Source of the DNA: Caulobacter sp.
GTDB lineage: Bacteria; Pseudomonadota; Alphaproteobacteria; Caulobacterales; Caulobacteraceae
Length of the DNA: 64,000 bases
Reading direction: 5' to 3'
Assembly (NCBI GenBank): GCA_017745235.1
Contig: JAGHZU010000003.1
Span: 124,001-188,000 of the forward strand
Position numbers and translations under genes: made by a program. The notes beneath the pieces were generated by a model. It was given only the letters and a program-made list of their open reading frames with translations, was not told where the DNA came from and made no database searches. Of this stretch, positions 1-8,520 are shown in pieces (position 1 is the first letter of the stretch; every line of letters starts with the position of its first letter).

Positions 1-1
1 G

Positions 2-1051
2 CCGCTGGGCCTGCCCTGGTGGGGCTATACGGCCGGCGTCATGGCGCTGGTGGTGATCGCTGGTCGGCGCGAGGTCTCGTTCAGCGGCGTCCTGCTCGGA
101 ATCTGCATGATCGCCGAGGTGGCGATCCTGTTGCTGTTGGACCTCGCCATCCTCGCCCGCGGCGGCGGGCCGCAAGGCGTAAGCCTGACCAGTTTCGCGC
201 CGGGCGTGGTCCTGGCCCCCGGCCTGGGTGTGGCCATCGTCTTCGTGGTCGGCTCGTTCATGGGCTTCGAGGCCACCGCGCTGTTCGCCGAAGAGTGCGA
301 GCGCCCCGAGCGCACCATTCCGCGCGCCACCTTCGCCGCGGTGCTGATCATCGCCGTCTTCTATGCCTTCACGACCTGGGCGATCACCCAGTTCTACGGA
401 CCGGCCAACGTGAAGGTCGCCGCCAACGCCGGACTGGACACCTTCTATTTCGCGGCGGCCGATAAGGTTCTCGGCCCCTGGGCCTCGCGGCTCATGCGCC
501 TGCTGCTGATCGTGAGCCTTTTCGCCAGCTGCCTGTCCCTGCACAGCGCCGTGAACCGCTACCTGTTCGCCCTGGGACGGGAAGGCGTCCTGCCGCGCGC
601 ACTGGCCCGGCTGCACCCGACGTACGGATCGCCGTACGTTGCGGGCTTGGCCCAGGCGATCAGCGCCTTGGCGCTGATCGCAGTCTTCGCGATCGCGCGG
701 CTGGACCCCTATGCGATCGTCTTCGCCTGGACCTCGGCATTTGCGGTGATCGGCGTACTGACGGTGCAGGTTCTTGTCTGCTTCGCCATGATCCGCTTCT
801 TCAAGGCCAATCCCGGCGCAGCCGGTCCCTGGGCCGGCGTCGTAGCGCCGATCCTGTCGGCCGCGGGCCTCGCCGCCACCCTTTACCTGGTCATCGCGAA
901 CTTGCCCCTGATGGCCGGCAGCACCAGCCCCGTGCTGCGCAGCTTTCCGTACGTGATCGTCGCCATCGGCTTGGCCGGCGCAGGGTTCGCCCTCTGGCTG
1001 CGCCGCGCGCGCCCCGCGCTCTACGCCGCGCTCGACCACGTCTTCGAATGA
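2..1051 (+). CDS. APC-superfamily amino acid/polyamine permease (5' partial)
   Basis: The reading frame is open to the left edge, so the N-terminus lies outside the window and about 350 C-terminal residues are seen. The protein is a series of hydrophobic segments separated by short charged loops, including a GSFMGFEATALFAEE stretch and a long helix typical of APC-family amino acid, polyamine or amine permeases of the inner membrane. It ends 13 bases before an FAD oxidase of the PuuB type and a small cupin follows, so it probably imports the amine or amino acid that the oxidase attacks. The family call is firm; the substrate is inferred from neighbours only. Confidence 0.85.
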   Translation, partial: PLGLPWWGYTAGVMALVVIAGRREVSFSGVLLGICMIAEVAILLLLDLAILARGGGPQGVSLTSFAPGVVLAPGLGVAIVFVVGSFMGFEATALFAEECERPERTIPRATFAAVLIIAVFYAFTTWAITQFYGPANVKVAANAGLDTFYFAAADKVLGPWASRLMRLLLIVSLFASCLSLHSAVNRYLFALGREGVLPRALARLHPTYGSPYVAGLAQAISALALIAVFAIARLDPYAIVFAWTSAFAVIGVLTVQVLVCFAMIRFFKANPGAAGPWAGVVAPILSAAGLAATLYLVIANLPLMAGSTSPVLRSFPYVIVAIGLAGAGFALWLRRARPALYAALDHVFE

Positions 1052-1064
1052 TCTGGAGACTAAG

Positions 1065-2375
1065 ATGAGTGAAGTTTGGCAGCGCCTGGACGCGCCCAAC
1101 TACTATCGGGCCACCAAGAAGTACGACCTGAGCTTTCCGCGCCTCACGGAGACACTCGACGTCGACACCGTCATCATCGGCGGCGGTTTCTCTGGCATCA
1201 ACACCGCGCTCGAACTGGCTGAAAAGGGCCTGACCAACACGGTCGTGCTCGAGGCGCGGATGCTGGGCTACGGAGGCGCCGGCCGCAACGGCGGACAGGT
1301 GATGGCCGGCATCGGTCACGACCTGAACGCCGTAGCCAAGCACGTCGGCAAGGACGGCATGAAGATGCTGTTCGAGATCTCCAATCTCGGCGCGGGCATC
1401 CTGCGAGGGCGGGCCGAACGCTATGGCATCGATGCCGACGTGCGCCGCGGCTACGGCTACCTCGCCTATAACCAGCGCCAGGCCGCCACCCTCCGCGCCT
1501 GGGAAAAGGAATTCCGCACCGCCGAGCCGGGAGAGGACATCCAACTGCTGGAAGGCGACGAGATCGCCAGCATCCTGGGCTCCAAGGTCTATGCCGCCGC
1601 GCTCAAGCACATGGGCGGCGGCCAGGTCAATTCGCTCAACCTGTTGCTAGGCGAGGCCAAGGCGCTGGCCAGCTATGGCGCGCGGATCTTCGAGAACAGT
1701 CCCGTTGTGGAAGTCACCTATGGCGACCGCATCACGGTCCGCACCGAAGACGGCAGCGTGCGAGCCTCCAAGCTCCTGTGGGCGGCGGACAGCTTCCTGC
1801 GCAACCTTGAGCCCGAGATCTACGGCAAGACGATCAACACCTATTCCTTCCAGGTGGCGACCGCCCCCCTCCCCGAAGCCGTCATCGACCGCCTCAGTCC
1901 CATTCGCGGGGCCTTTAGCGACATCAGTCCGGTCATCAACTATTTCCGGGTCACGAACGAAAACCGTCTGCTGTTCGGGTCGGCCACGCGCTGGGCCGAG
2001 TACTTTCCCGACGACTTTGCGGCCTGGAACCGCAAACTCATGCTCGACGTGTTCCCCTATCTGGCCGACGCCGAGATCGAGTACGCCTGGGGCGGGCCCA
2101 TGGCCTGCAGCGCTAACCTGTTCCCGCAGATCGGCACCCTGCCTGGCCGCCCAAACGCCTTCTATGTCCAGGGCTATTCGGGCTTCGGGGTCACCCCGTC
2201 CCACATCGTCTGCAAGGTCCTGGCCGAAGGCATGAGCGAAGGCTCGGCCCGCTACGATCTGATGAGTTCGATCCCCCACGCCCGCATCCTGGGCAAGGAC
2301 GCCCTTCGCCCCGCCCTGCTGACTGGGGCCAAGACCTGGCATCAGCTCAGCGGCTTCTTCAATGGCCGCAACTGA
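1065..2375 (+). CDS. FAD-dependent amine oxidoreductase, PuuB-like (DAO family)
   Basis: A 436-residue flavoprotein of the D-amino-acid-oxidase fold. The dinucleotide-binding motif IIGGGFSGINTA lies at about residues 37-48, followed by a second flavin-contact region GYGGAGRNGGQV near residues 68-80 that is characteristic of gamma-glutamylputrescine oxidase (PuuB) and its relatives. A C-terminal FAD-contact segment with YSGFGVTPSH is also visible. It is expected to oxidise an amine or N-alkyl amino acid to an aldehyde or oxo product with release of amine and peroxide. It is packed between a permease and a cupin gene, as in Puu-like catabolic operons. The exact substrate is not shown by the sequence. 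Confidence 0.85.
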   Translation: MSEVWQRLDAPNYYRATKKYDLSFPRLTETLDVDTVIIGGGFSGINTALELAEKGLTNTVVLEARMLGYGGAGRNGGQVMAGIGHDLNAVAKHVGKDGMKMLFEISNLGAGILRGRAERYGIDADVRRGYGYLAYNQRQAATLRAWEKEFRTAEPGEDIQLLEGDEIASILGSKVYAAALKHMGGGQVNSLNLLLGEAKALASYGARIFENSPVVEVTYGDRITVRTEDGSVRASKLLWAADSFLRNLEPEIYGKTINTYSFQVATAPLPEAVIDRLSPIRGAFSDISPVINYFRVTNENRLLFGSATRWAEYFPDDFAAWNRKLMLDVFPYLADAEIEYAWGGPMACSANLFPQIGTLPGRPNAFYVQGYSGFGVTPSHIVCKVLAEGMSEGSARYDLMSSIPHARILGKDALRPALLTGAKTWHQLSGFFNGRN

Positions 2376-2396
2376 TCCGCCACAAGGAGAGAAGAC

Positions 2397-2753
2397 ATGG
2401 TTCCCATCAACGCTAATACTGTTCCCGAACTCGACTCCTGGGGGACAGTCGCCGACCTCGGCTCGGATATTCTGGAAGGCGAGTGCCTTGCGTTCGGCAA
2501 GATGGTGTTCAGCGCCTCGGACGCGGCCGTCAGCTGCGCCTATTTCGGTGTCACCCAGGGCAAGTTCCGGATGATCTACCCCTTCAACGAGCACGCCGTG
2601 GTCGTCGAAGGCTTGGTCACCCTGACCAACGAGCGCACCGGCGAGACGAACACCTACTCGGTCGGCCAAGGTTGGTTCGTCGAGAAGGACACGCCCGTAT
2701 TATGGGAAGTGCGCGGTGAGCGGTTTGTGAAGAACTACCTGGCCATCGCCTGA
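2397..2753 (+). CDS. Small cupin-domain protein (DUF861/Cupin_3-like)
   Basis: A 118-residue single-domain protein with a cupin beta-barrel pattern: a Pro-Phe-Asn-Glu-His segment in the first motif, a central VVVEGLVTLTN strand and a late Gly-x-Gly-Trp-Phe turn. It follows the oxidase by 21 bases behind a good ribosome site (AAGGAGAGAAG just before the ATG), so it is the third gene of the same operon. Cupins of this type commonly accompany PuuB-like oxidases. Its reaction is unknown; a sensor or isomerase role for the oxidase product is only a guess. Confidence 0.8.
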   Translation: MVPINANTVPELDSWGTVADLGSDILEGECLAFGKMVFSASDAAVSCAYFGVTQGKFRMIYPFNEHAVVVEGLVTLTNERTGETNTYSVGQGWFVEKDTPVLWEVRGERFVKNYLAIA

Positions 2754-3143
2754 CATAGCTGGCGGGCGGCTGCCGGCCAATCAGCGCAAACGATCGAAAT
2801 GGCCTCGCGGAGAGGCCGGACGGAGGAGGTTCTTGACCTGTCCGCATTGCCCCATCGCGCGCCGCGCCCTGTCCCGCTCCTTATCGCGGGCGAGGCCAAA
2901 GGGTCGCCAGATGGGGTCATGCACGCAGCCTCGGCCTGATCTAACCAAAACATCGACCTGATGTAATTTCAGGAATTACTCAAACAATAGAAAATATATC
3001 TCACACCAATACACACCAAAATAGTCGATTACACTCCAGATGCATCAATATGCATTCCATTCAATACCTAACAAAGCAAGCCGAAACCACCACCAAACAA
3101 AAACAAGGCCCAATTCCGAGCCATTGCATGAGGGGAAGACACG
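2754..3143. other. Intergenic region with AT-rich promoter ahead of a TonB-dependent receptor
   Basis: This 390-base gap has no credible gene. Just after the cupin a short hairpin is possible (GGCCTC 2801-2806 with GAGGCC 2812-2817). From about 2960 to 3120 the sequence becomes strikingly AT-rich against the GC-rich background, which fits the promoter of the receptor at 3144. The inverted repeat at 2963-2979 lies at its upstream edge. Confidence 0.6.
2963..2979. promoter_or_regulatory. Inverted repeat GTAATT-5-AATTAC, candidate operator
   Basis: GTAATT and AATTAC form a perfect 6-base inverted repeat with a 5-base spacer inside the AT-rich leader of the receptor at 3144. The regulator is unknown. 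In AT-rich DNA such a repeat may arise by chance, so confidence is low. Confidence 0.3.
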
Positions 3144-5510
3144 ATGTCGCGTGAACGCCTACTGATCTCCGTCTCGGCCGTCGCCGTGACGCTTCTGGGC
3201 AGCTCGGCGCTCGCCCAATCGTCGACCACCAAGGACGCGCCAATCGCGCAAGAAAACGCCGTTCTCGGTGAGGTTATCGTCACCGCTAACAAGCGCAGCG
3301 AAAGCATTCAGAAGGTTCCCGTTTCGGTTACCGCCTATTCTGGCGATCAACTTCAGGCATTGGGCATCACCGACACGACGCAGATCACCCAACAGATTCC
3401 AAGCCTTCGGCTGAACGCCTGGTCACCGAACATCACGATATTCAATCTTCGGGGCATCTCGCAAAACAACTTCACCGACTACCTCGAAGCCCCGATCGCC
3501 GTTTATGTCGATGATGCGTACATGGGCTCGATCAATGGCCTCAGCGGGCAGCTCTTCGACGTCCAGCGCCTGGAGGTGCTGCGCGGCCCCCAGGGCACCC
3601 TTTTTGGGCGGAACGCCACGGGAGGGCTGATCCAGTATTTCAGCACCGACGCCAGCAAGAGCAATTTCAACGGCTACGCCACGGCCAGCTATGAGAGCTA
3701 CAATCGCCGCACGCTGGAGGGCGCCGTCGGCGGGCCGGTGAGCGACCATGTCCGCTTCCGAGTCGCCGGGCGCGTGGTCAAGGCCGACGGTTACATCAAG
3801 TCCCAAGACGCCCTACCGGGAACCTTCTCGGGCAACGGCCAGGACTTGGGCGGCGAAAACGGTTGGGCCCTGCGCGGGACGCTGCAGGCCGACCTCGGCG
3901 AGCGCGGCAAGCTGGACCTCTGGTACAAGCACAGCGAGGACAATCACGTCGCCACCGGCGGCTACGTCTTCGACAACTGCAACCTGCAAGCCAACGGCTA
4001 CTGCACGACGGACGCCGCGGGCCTCAGCAATGGATCCGGAGGTGTCATCAACGGTATTACCGGAGCCGCGGCCAGCCCCTTCGCCAACTTCTCTAACGTT
4101 GCCGGCTATTTCGATCGCAAGACGGACATCTACCAGGCCAACCTCAAGTACGACTTCGACGGAGCGACGCTCACCGCGATCACCAACTATACTGACCTGA
4201 CCAAGAGCTATCAGGAGGACGGCGACGCCCTTCCCATCGACCTGATCGTCTTCAGGACAAACGCTCACTTCAAGCAGTTCAGCCAGGAACTCCGCCTTTC
4301 GGGCGACTTGCCGCGCTTCCGGTGGCAGGCGGGCGCCTACTACCTCAACATGGACATCAAGGGCGACATGGTGACCATCGGCTCGCCCGCCCTAGGGGCC
4401 GCCGTCGCGGCGGGCCTGCCGGGCAACAATCCAGTCGTGAACGAGAAGGACCACCTGACGTCGAAGAACTGGTCCGTGTTCGGGCAAACCGAGTACGACC
4501 TGACCGATCAGCTGACTCTGGTCACTGGCCTGCGCTACTCCAAGGATAACAAGCACGTCGACTACAAGTCCGTCGTCGCCGACGGGGGCGTCTCCGCGCC
4601 GCTAGCCTCGAACGAGGCCTTCGACGCGATAGCGCCCGGTGTCGACACCATCTCGAAGGGTGACGTCGCCGCCCGCGTCACGCTGAACTACAAGCCCGAC
4701 GAGAGCACCCTGCTGTTCGCCTCGTGGAACCGCGGCATCAAAGGGGGCAATTTCACACTCAACCCCAATGTCGTGGCCAGCAACTTTCGGCACCGGCCCG
4801 AAACCCTGAACGCTTACGAGCTCGGCGCCAAATGGTCGAACGCTGGCAGAACCCTCCGCCTGAACGCCACGGCCTATCACTACGACTACAAGGACTACCA
4901 GACCTTCGCCATGCCGGGCGGCACCCCCCAGGTCGGCAACAGCGACGCGACAGCGACCGGCGCCGAACTCGAGGCCGTTATCCGCCCGATAAGCGGCCTC
5001 AACATCAGCCTAGGCGCCACCTGGGAGACGTCGAAGGTCGACGCCGTCCAGGCGGCCGGCTCGCAATACCTGACCGTGCTAGTTCCAGGCAGCCCAGCGC
5101 CGCAATATTGCGGGGATCAGGGGAACGGCAATTATTTCTGCGACTACCCGGTCAAGATCATCAAGGACGCGCAACTGCCTAATGCCCCGAAATATTCGCT
5201 GAACTACCTTGCGCGCTATGACTTCGACGCATTCGGTGGGAATTTGGCGGCCCAGATTGACGGTGTATGGTACGATAAACAGTACCTGGAGCTGACAAAC
5301 GGGCGCTCCTCGCTTCAGCCCGCCTATAACGTGACCAACGCCTCGTTGATCTGGACCGCGCCGGACGATCGCTACACGCTGGAGCTATTTGCCCACAACA
5401 TCTTCGACAAGGCCTACCGCGCGTATGCTCTGAACATGGGCCCCCTGGGCACCACCGCAACCTATGCCAAGCCCGAGACCTACGGCGCGAGCATCTCGGT
5501 CAAGTGGTGA
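3144..5510 (+). CDS. TonB-dependent outer-membrane receptor
   Basis: A 788-residue receptor. Residues 1-24 form a Sec signal peptide ending ALAQ. A TonB box-like GEVIVTANKR follows near residue 41, then a plug domain with the conserved RLEVLRGPQGTLFGRNATGG segment, and a beta-barrel ending in an aromatic residue (SVKW) as expected for BAM-dependent insertion. The plug is of the siderophore/OMR style and lacks the KFPDQNLA motif of the large polysaccharide receptors further along. The gene stands alone behind an AT-rich leader. A ribosome site GAGGGG precedes the ATG. Ligand unknown; a small-molecule chelate or oligosaccharide are both possible. Confidence 0.92.
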   Translation: MSRERLLISVSAVAVTLLGSSALAQSSTTKDAPIAQENAVLGEVIVTANKRSESIQKVPVSVTAYSGDQLQALGITDTTQITQQIPSLRLNAWSPNITIFNLRGISQNNFTDYLEAPIAVYVDDAYMGSINGLSGQLFDVQRLEVLRGPQGTLFGRNATGGLIQYFSTDASKSNFNGYATASYESYNRRTLEGAVGGPVSDHVRFRVAGRVVKADGYIKSQDALPGTFSGNGQDLGGENGWALRGTLQADLGERGKLDLWYKHSEDNHVATGGYVFDNCNLQANGYCTTDAAGLSNGSGGVINGITGAAASPFANFSNVAGYFDRKTDIYQANLKYDFDGATLTAITNYTDLTKSYQEDGDALPIDLIVFRTNAHFKQFSQELRLSGDLPRFRWQAGAYYLNMDIKGDMVTIGSPALGAAVAAGLPGNNPVVNEKDHLTSKNWSVFGQTEYDLTDQLTLVTGLRYSKDNKHVDYKSVVADGGVSAPLASNEAFDAIAPGVDTISKGDVAARVTLNYKPDESTLLFASWNRGIKGGNFTLNPNVVASNFRHRPETLNAYELGAKWSNAGRTLRLNATAYHYDYKDYQTFAMPGGTPQVGNSDATATGAELEAVIRPISGLNISLGATWETSKVDAVQAAGSQYLTVLVPGSPAPQYCGDQGNGNYFCDYPVKIIKDAQLPNAPKYSLNYLARYDFDAFGGNLAAQIDGVWYDKQYLELTNGRSSLQPAYNVTNASLIWTAPDDRYTLELFAHNIFDKAYRAYALNMGPLGTTATYAKPETYGASISVKW

Positions 5511-5516
5511 AATCGA

Positions 5517-5547
5517 CCGGCGGCTGGCGATTTGCGCTCGCCGCCGG
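5517..5547 (+). terminator. GC-rich hairpin after the receptor gene
   Basis: CCGGCGGC at 5517-5524 pairs with GCCGCCGG at 5540-5547 around a 15-base loop, seven bases after the receptor stop codon. There is no U-tract, so it could be an RNA 3'-end stabiliser rather than an intrinsic terminator. Confidence 0.4.
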
Positions 5548-5726
5548 CGCCTGCCACCAACCACAGAGGGCGTGCGCACCGTCGGGACAACTGCAGAAGC
5601 TGCCATTGAAACTGGCCGCTTGTGGGGCCCACGCTCGTTAAGTCGATAGCGGCGAGTGACACTAATGGCCCGAGAAACAGCATGAGCATCGTAGGGCTCG
5701 TCGGTGAGCCTGGCATTGGCTCAGCT

Positions 5727-5978
5727 TCAAGAATACGGCGCCCTGTATCCTTGTCTTGGAGCGTCGCTCACGGACGAAGACCTTTCGAGCCCGCGAGTTC
5801 TCTCAAGCTTGGCGAGCAGACGATCGTAGGTCGATTGGCGGATCGGCCGGCCGTCGCGCAACGAGCGCCACGTCGTCTCGCTGACGCCGAGCACCTCCTG
5901 GAGCCAGACCTTGGTCACGGCCGGCAGGGCGCTGCGAATGGCCTGGACCTGTTCTTCGTGGACGAGCACCATGTTCAT
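5727..5978 (-). CDS. Small helix-turn-helix-like protein
   Basis: An 83-residue protein starting MNMVLVHEEQVQ, with a GGAAG ribosome site upstream. It lies 68 bases downstream of the GH3 gene on the same strand. Residues about 8-55 look like two or three helices with VLGVSETTWRSLRDGRPI, which has the turn and following helix of a small DNA-binding HTH. The rest is a basic tail. The longer open frame that runs leftward through the GH3 gene is an antisense-like artefact; only this C-terminal part looks coding. Function unknown. Confidence 0.55.
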   Translation of the reverse strand: MNMVLVHEEQVQAIRSALPAVTKVWLQEVLGVSETTWRSLRDGRPIRQSTYDRLLAKLERTRGLERSSSVSDAPRQGYRAPYS

Positions 5979-6046
5979 GCTGAGCGCTTCCAAAGACAGA
6001 CGGGGGTGTCTGGCGACGGGCCAGGGCCCGCCGCCGCTTGTTTCAA

Positions 6047-8248
6047 TCAGGGCTTCAGCGTGCGCGCTTTCAGATCGGCGGCGCCTTTCAGGAGCAAGGC
6101 GTCGGAAGCCGCGCCGACCGCGACGGCGTAGCCGCCCTTGTCGATCACCCAGCGATTGGCCTTGGCGTCGAAGCCGCCCAGCAGGCGTGGATCGGCGGTG
6201 ACGGTGACGCGCCGGGTCTCGCCAGGCTTGAGGTCGATCTTGTCGAAGCCGATCAGCCGCTGGACGCTCTTGCCCGCCGCCGCTGTCAGATAGACCTGCG
6301 GCGCGTCCTTGCCCGGACGCTGGCCCGTGTTGGTGACGTCGAAGCTGACCGTCAGGGTCTCGCCGCCCGTCACCTTGAGATTGGCGTAGGAGAAGGTCGT
6401 GTAGGACAGGCCGTAGCCGAACGGGAACAGCGGTTTGGCGCCCGTCTTGGCGACGCGGCGATAGCCGACGTCCGCGCCCTCGGAATAGAGGACGTCGAAC
6501 TGGGTCTTGTCCGGCAGCCCCAGGCCAGGCAACTCGGCGCGCGGATACTGGTCGATCGAGGCCGGGAAGGTCATCGGCAGGCGGCCGGACGCGTCGACAA
6601 CGCCGAACAGCACGTCGGCGATCGCCTCGCCGCCCTTGGCGCCCGAATACCAGGCCTCGAGCACCGCGCCGGCCTGCGAGAGCCAGGGCATCGACACCGG
6701 ACCGCCCGTCTGCAGCACCACCACCGTCTTGGGGTTGGCGGCGGCGACGGCGGCGATCAGGGCGTCCTGGCCGTCGGGCAGCGACAGGTCGGGCGCGTCC
6801 TCGCCCTCGCCCATCCACTGGTTGCCGAACACCACGACCACGTCGGCGGCCTTGGCGGCGGCGACCGCGGCGGCGACGTAGCGGCCGTCGTCGAATGTGA
6901 CCTTGGCGTCCGGCGCGAGCTTGCGGATCGCCGCCAGCGGCGAGGAGCCGTTGAAATACTGGCTGCGGAACGGGCCCATCATGCCCTCGCCGCCAAGCGG
7001 GATAACCGTCTTGGCCCCGCCCGGGGGGACGACCTGGGACGAACCGCCGCCCGACAGCACCCCGGCGTCGGCGTGGCCGCCGATCACGGCGATGGTCTTG
7101 GCGCTTTTGGCCAGGGGCAGCAGGCCCGGGCTGTTCTTCAGCAGCACGACGCCTTCGGTCGCCGCCGCGCGCGCGACCTCGGCGCCGGCGTCGTAATCGA
7201 TGGGCCCGCCTGGTGCGACCGGCTTGTCGAACAGCCCGGCGGCGAACATCGAACGCAGGATGCGGCGGCTGGCGTCGGCCAGTCGCGAGGCGGGGACCTC
7301 GCCCTTCTCGACGGCGGCCTTCAGCGGCGCGCCGAACCAGACCTGGGCGTCCAGTTGCTCACCCGACTGCTGGTCCAGACCCTTGACGATGTAGTCGGTG
7401 GCGTGGACCGCGCCCCAGTCCGACATCACCCAGCCCTTGTAGCCCCAGTCGCGCTTGAGCACCGTGTTCAGCAGGTGGTCGTTCCCGCAACTGTAGGCGC
7501 CGTTGACCAGGTTGTAGGCGCACATCACCGAGCCGGGCTGGCCCTTCTCGATGGCGATCTGGAAGGCCAGCAGGTCGCTCTCGCGGTGCGCCGCCTCGTC
7601 GATCACGGAATTGGCGAAGTGACGATGGGTCTCCTGACCGTTCAGCGAGAAGTGCTTGACCGTGGAGACCACGCCCTGGTCCTGGATTCCCTTGATCGAC
7701 GCCCCGGCCAGGTTGCCGGCCAGCCACGGGTCCTCGCCCAGATATTCGAAGTTGCGGCCATTGCGCGGGTCGCGGGCGAGGTTGACGCCCCCGGCCAGCT
7801 GGACGTTGAAGCCCTTGGCCCGCGCCTCCCGTCCGACCACCGCGCCACCTTCGTAGGCCAGTTTCGTGCTGAAGGTCGCCGCCAGGGACAGGCCCGACGG
7901 CAGGGCCGTGGCGCCGTCGCCCGGCCGCACGTTCAGCGGATTGGTCACGCCCAGGCTGGCGTCGCTCTCGTTCACGGCCGGCACGCCCAGCCGTGGAATG
8001 CCGGGGATATAGCCGGCCGAGCCAATCGCGCCTTCGGGCTTCTTGATCCCGAAGATCGGCATCGACATCGGCCCGTGGACCAGGCCGATCCGCTCGTCCA
8101 GGGTCAGCTCCTTCTCCAGCAGGGCCGCGCGCTCGTCGGGCGACAGCTTGGCGTTCATCCAGGGACGGTCCGCCTGGGCGTGAGCCGCGGTGGCCAAGGC
8201 GAGGACGGCGAGGCTTGAAGCAAGCATTGGAGGGCGATGCACGGTCAT
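6047..8248 (-). CDS. bglX: GH3 beta-glucosidase / beta-xylosidase-like glycosidase
   Basis: A 733-residue exported glycoside hydrolase family 3 enzyme. The start at 8248 is chosen because a signal peptide (to about residue 25, AHAQA) and a GAGGATC ribosome site fit it; the frame is open further upstream but has no export signal there. The N-terminal TIM barrel carries KHF at 198-200 and the nucleophile Asp277 in VMSDWGAV. An alpha/beta sandwich follows, then a C-terminal fibronectin-like domain (TNTGQRPGKDAPQVYL). It removes beta-linked glucosyl or xylosyl units from oligosaccharides in the periplasm. It lies directly downstream of a LacI regulator and a palindromic operator. Substrate is not decided by the sequence; the symbol is by family resemblance. 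Confidence 0.9.
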   Translation of the reverse strand: MTVHRPPMLASSLAVLALATAAHAQADRPWMNAKLSPDERAALLEKELTLDERIGLVHGPMSMPIFGIKKPEGAIGSAGYIPGIPRLGVPAVNESDASLGVTNPLNVRPGDGATALPSGLSLAATFSTKLAYEGGAVVGREARAKGFNVQLAGGVNLARDPRNGRNFEYLGEDPWLAGNLAGASIKGIQDQGVVSTVKHFSLNGQETHRHFANSVIDEAAHRESDLLAFQIAIEKGQPGSVMCAYNLVNGAYSCGNDHLLNTVLKRDWGYKGWVMSDWGAVHATDYIVKGLDQQSGEQLDAQVWFGAPLKAAVEKGEVPASRLADASRRILRSMFAAGLFDKPVAPGGPIDYDAGAEVARAAATEGVVLLKNSPGLLPLAKSAKTIAVIGGHADAGVLSGGGSSQVVPPGGAKTVIPLGGEGMMGPFRSQYFNGSSPLAAIRKLAPDAKVTFDDGRYVAAAVAAAKAADVVVVFGNQWMGEGEDAPDLSLPDGQDALIAAVAAANPKTVVVLQTGGPVSMPWLSQAGAVLEAWYSGAKGGEAIADVLFGVVDASGRLPMTFPASIDQYPRAELPGLGLPDKTQFDVLYSEGADVGYRRVAKTGAKPLFPFGYGLSYTTFSYANLKVTGGETLTVSFDVTNTGQRPGKDAPQVYLTAAAGKSVQRLIGFDKIDLKPGETRRVTVTADPRLLGGFDAKANRWVIDKGGYAVAVGAASDALLLKGAADLKARTLKP

Positions 8249-8454
8249 GATCCTCAGTCGGCGCGCTGGGGGCCAACCTGCGACGTCAATCGCGACGCAA
8301 GCACGACGCAGGCTGCGCGCCTTCGCCGGCGATGGCCGGCGCGGACGATCTCGACGCCTGGCTTCGGAGCCCTTGGTTTCCCCCGACCTCCCCAATGGAG
8401 GCCTTGCGAGTCGCCATTTCTGCGAAGGGCGACAGCATTCTTGTAAGGGCATAC

Positions 8455-8466
8455 GAAAACGTTTTC
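8455..8466. promoter_or_regulatory. LacI-family operator GAAAACGTTTTC
   Basis: A perfect 12-base palindrome with a central CG, the hallmark of LacI/GalR-family operators. It lies between the LacI-type gene (ending 8521) and the GH3 gene (starting 8248), about 207 bases upstream of the GH3 start, so it probably controls GH3 transcription and is bound by the neighbouring LacI protein. Confidence 0.7.
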
Positions 8467-8520
8467 TATAACTTTCGCACTTCGTTACGCGAAGATCGCG
8501 GCAGTGTGAGCTTAGGTGAG

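Noticed and set aside
5727..6818. A 363-codon minus-strand open frame
   Set aside because: Its upper two thirds run out of frame through the GH3 gene with Arg/Gly-rich low-complexity translation. Only the last 83 codons after an internal ATG look coding.
6038..8218. A 726-codon plus-strand frame opposite GH3
   Set aside because: It is the antisense shadow of a clear GH3 enzyme; the translation is Arg/Ala/Gly/Val-rich and matches no protein, as is common in high-GC genomes.
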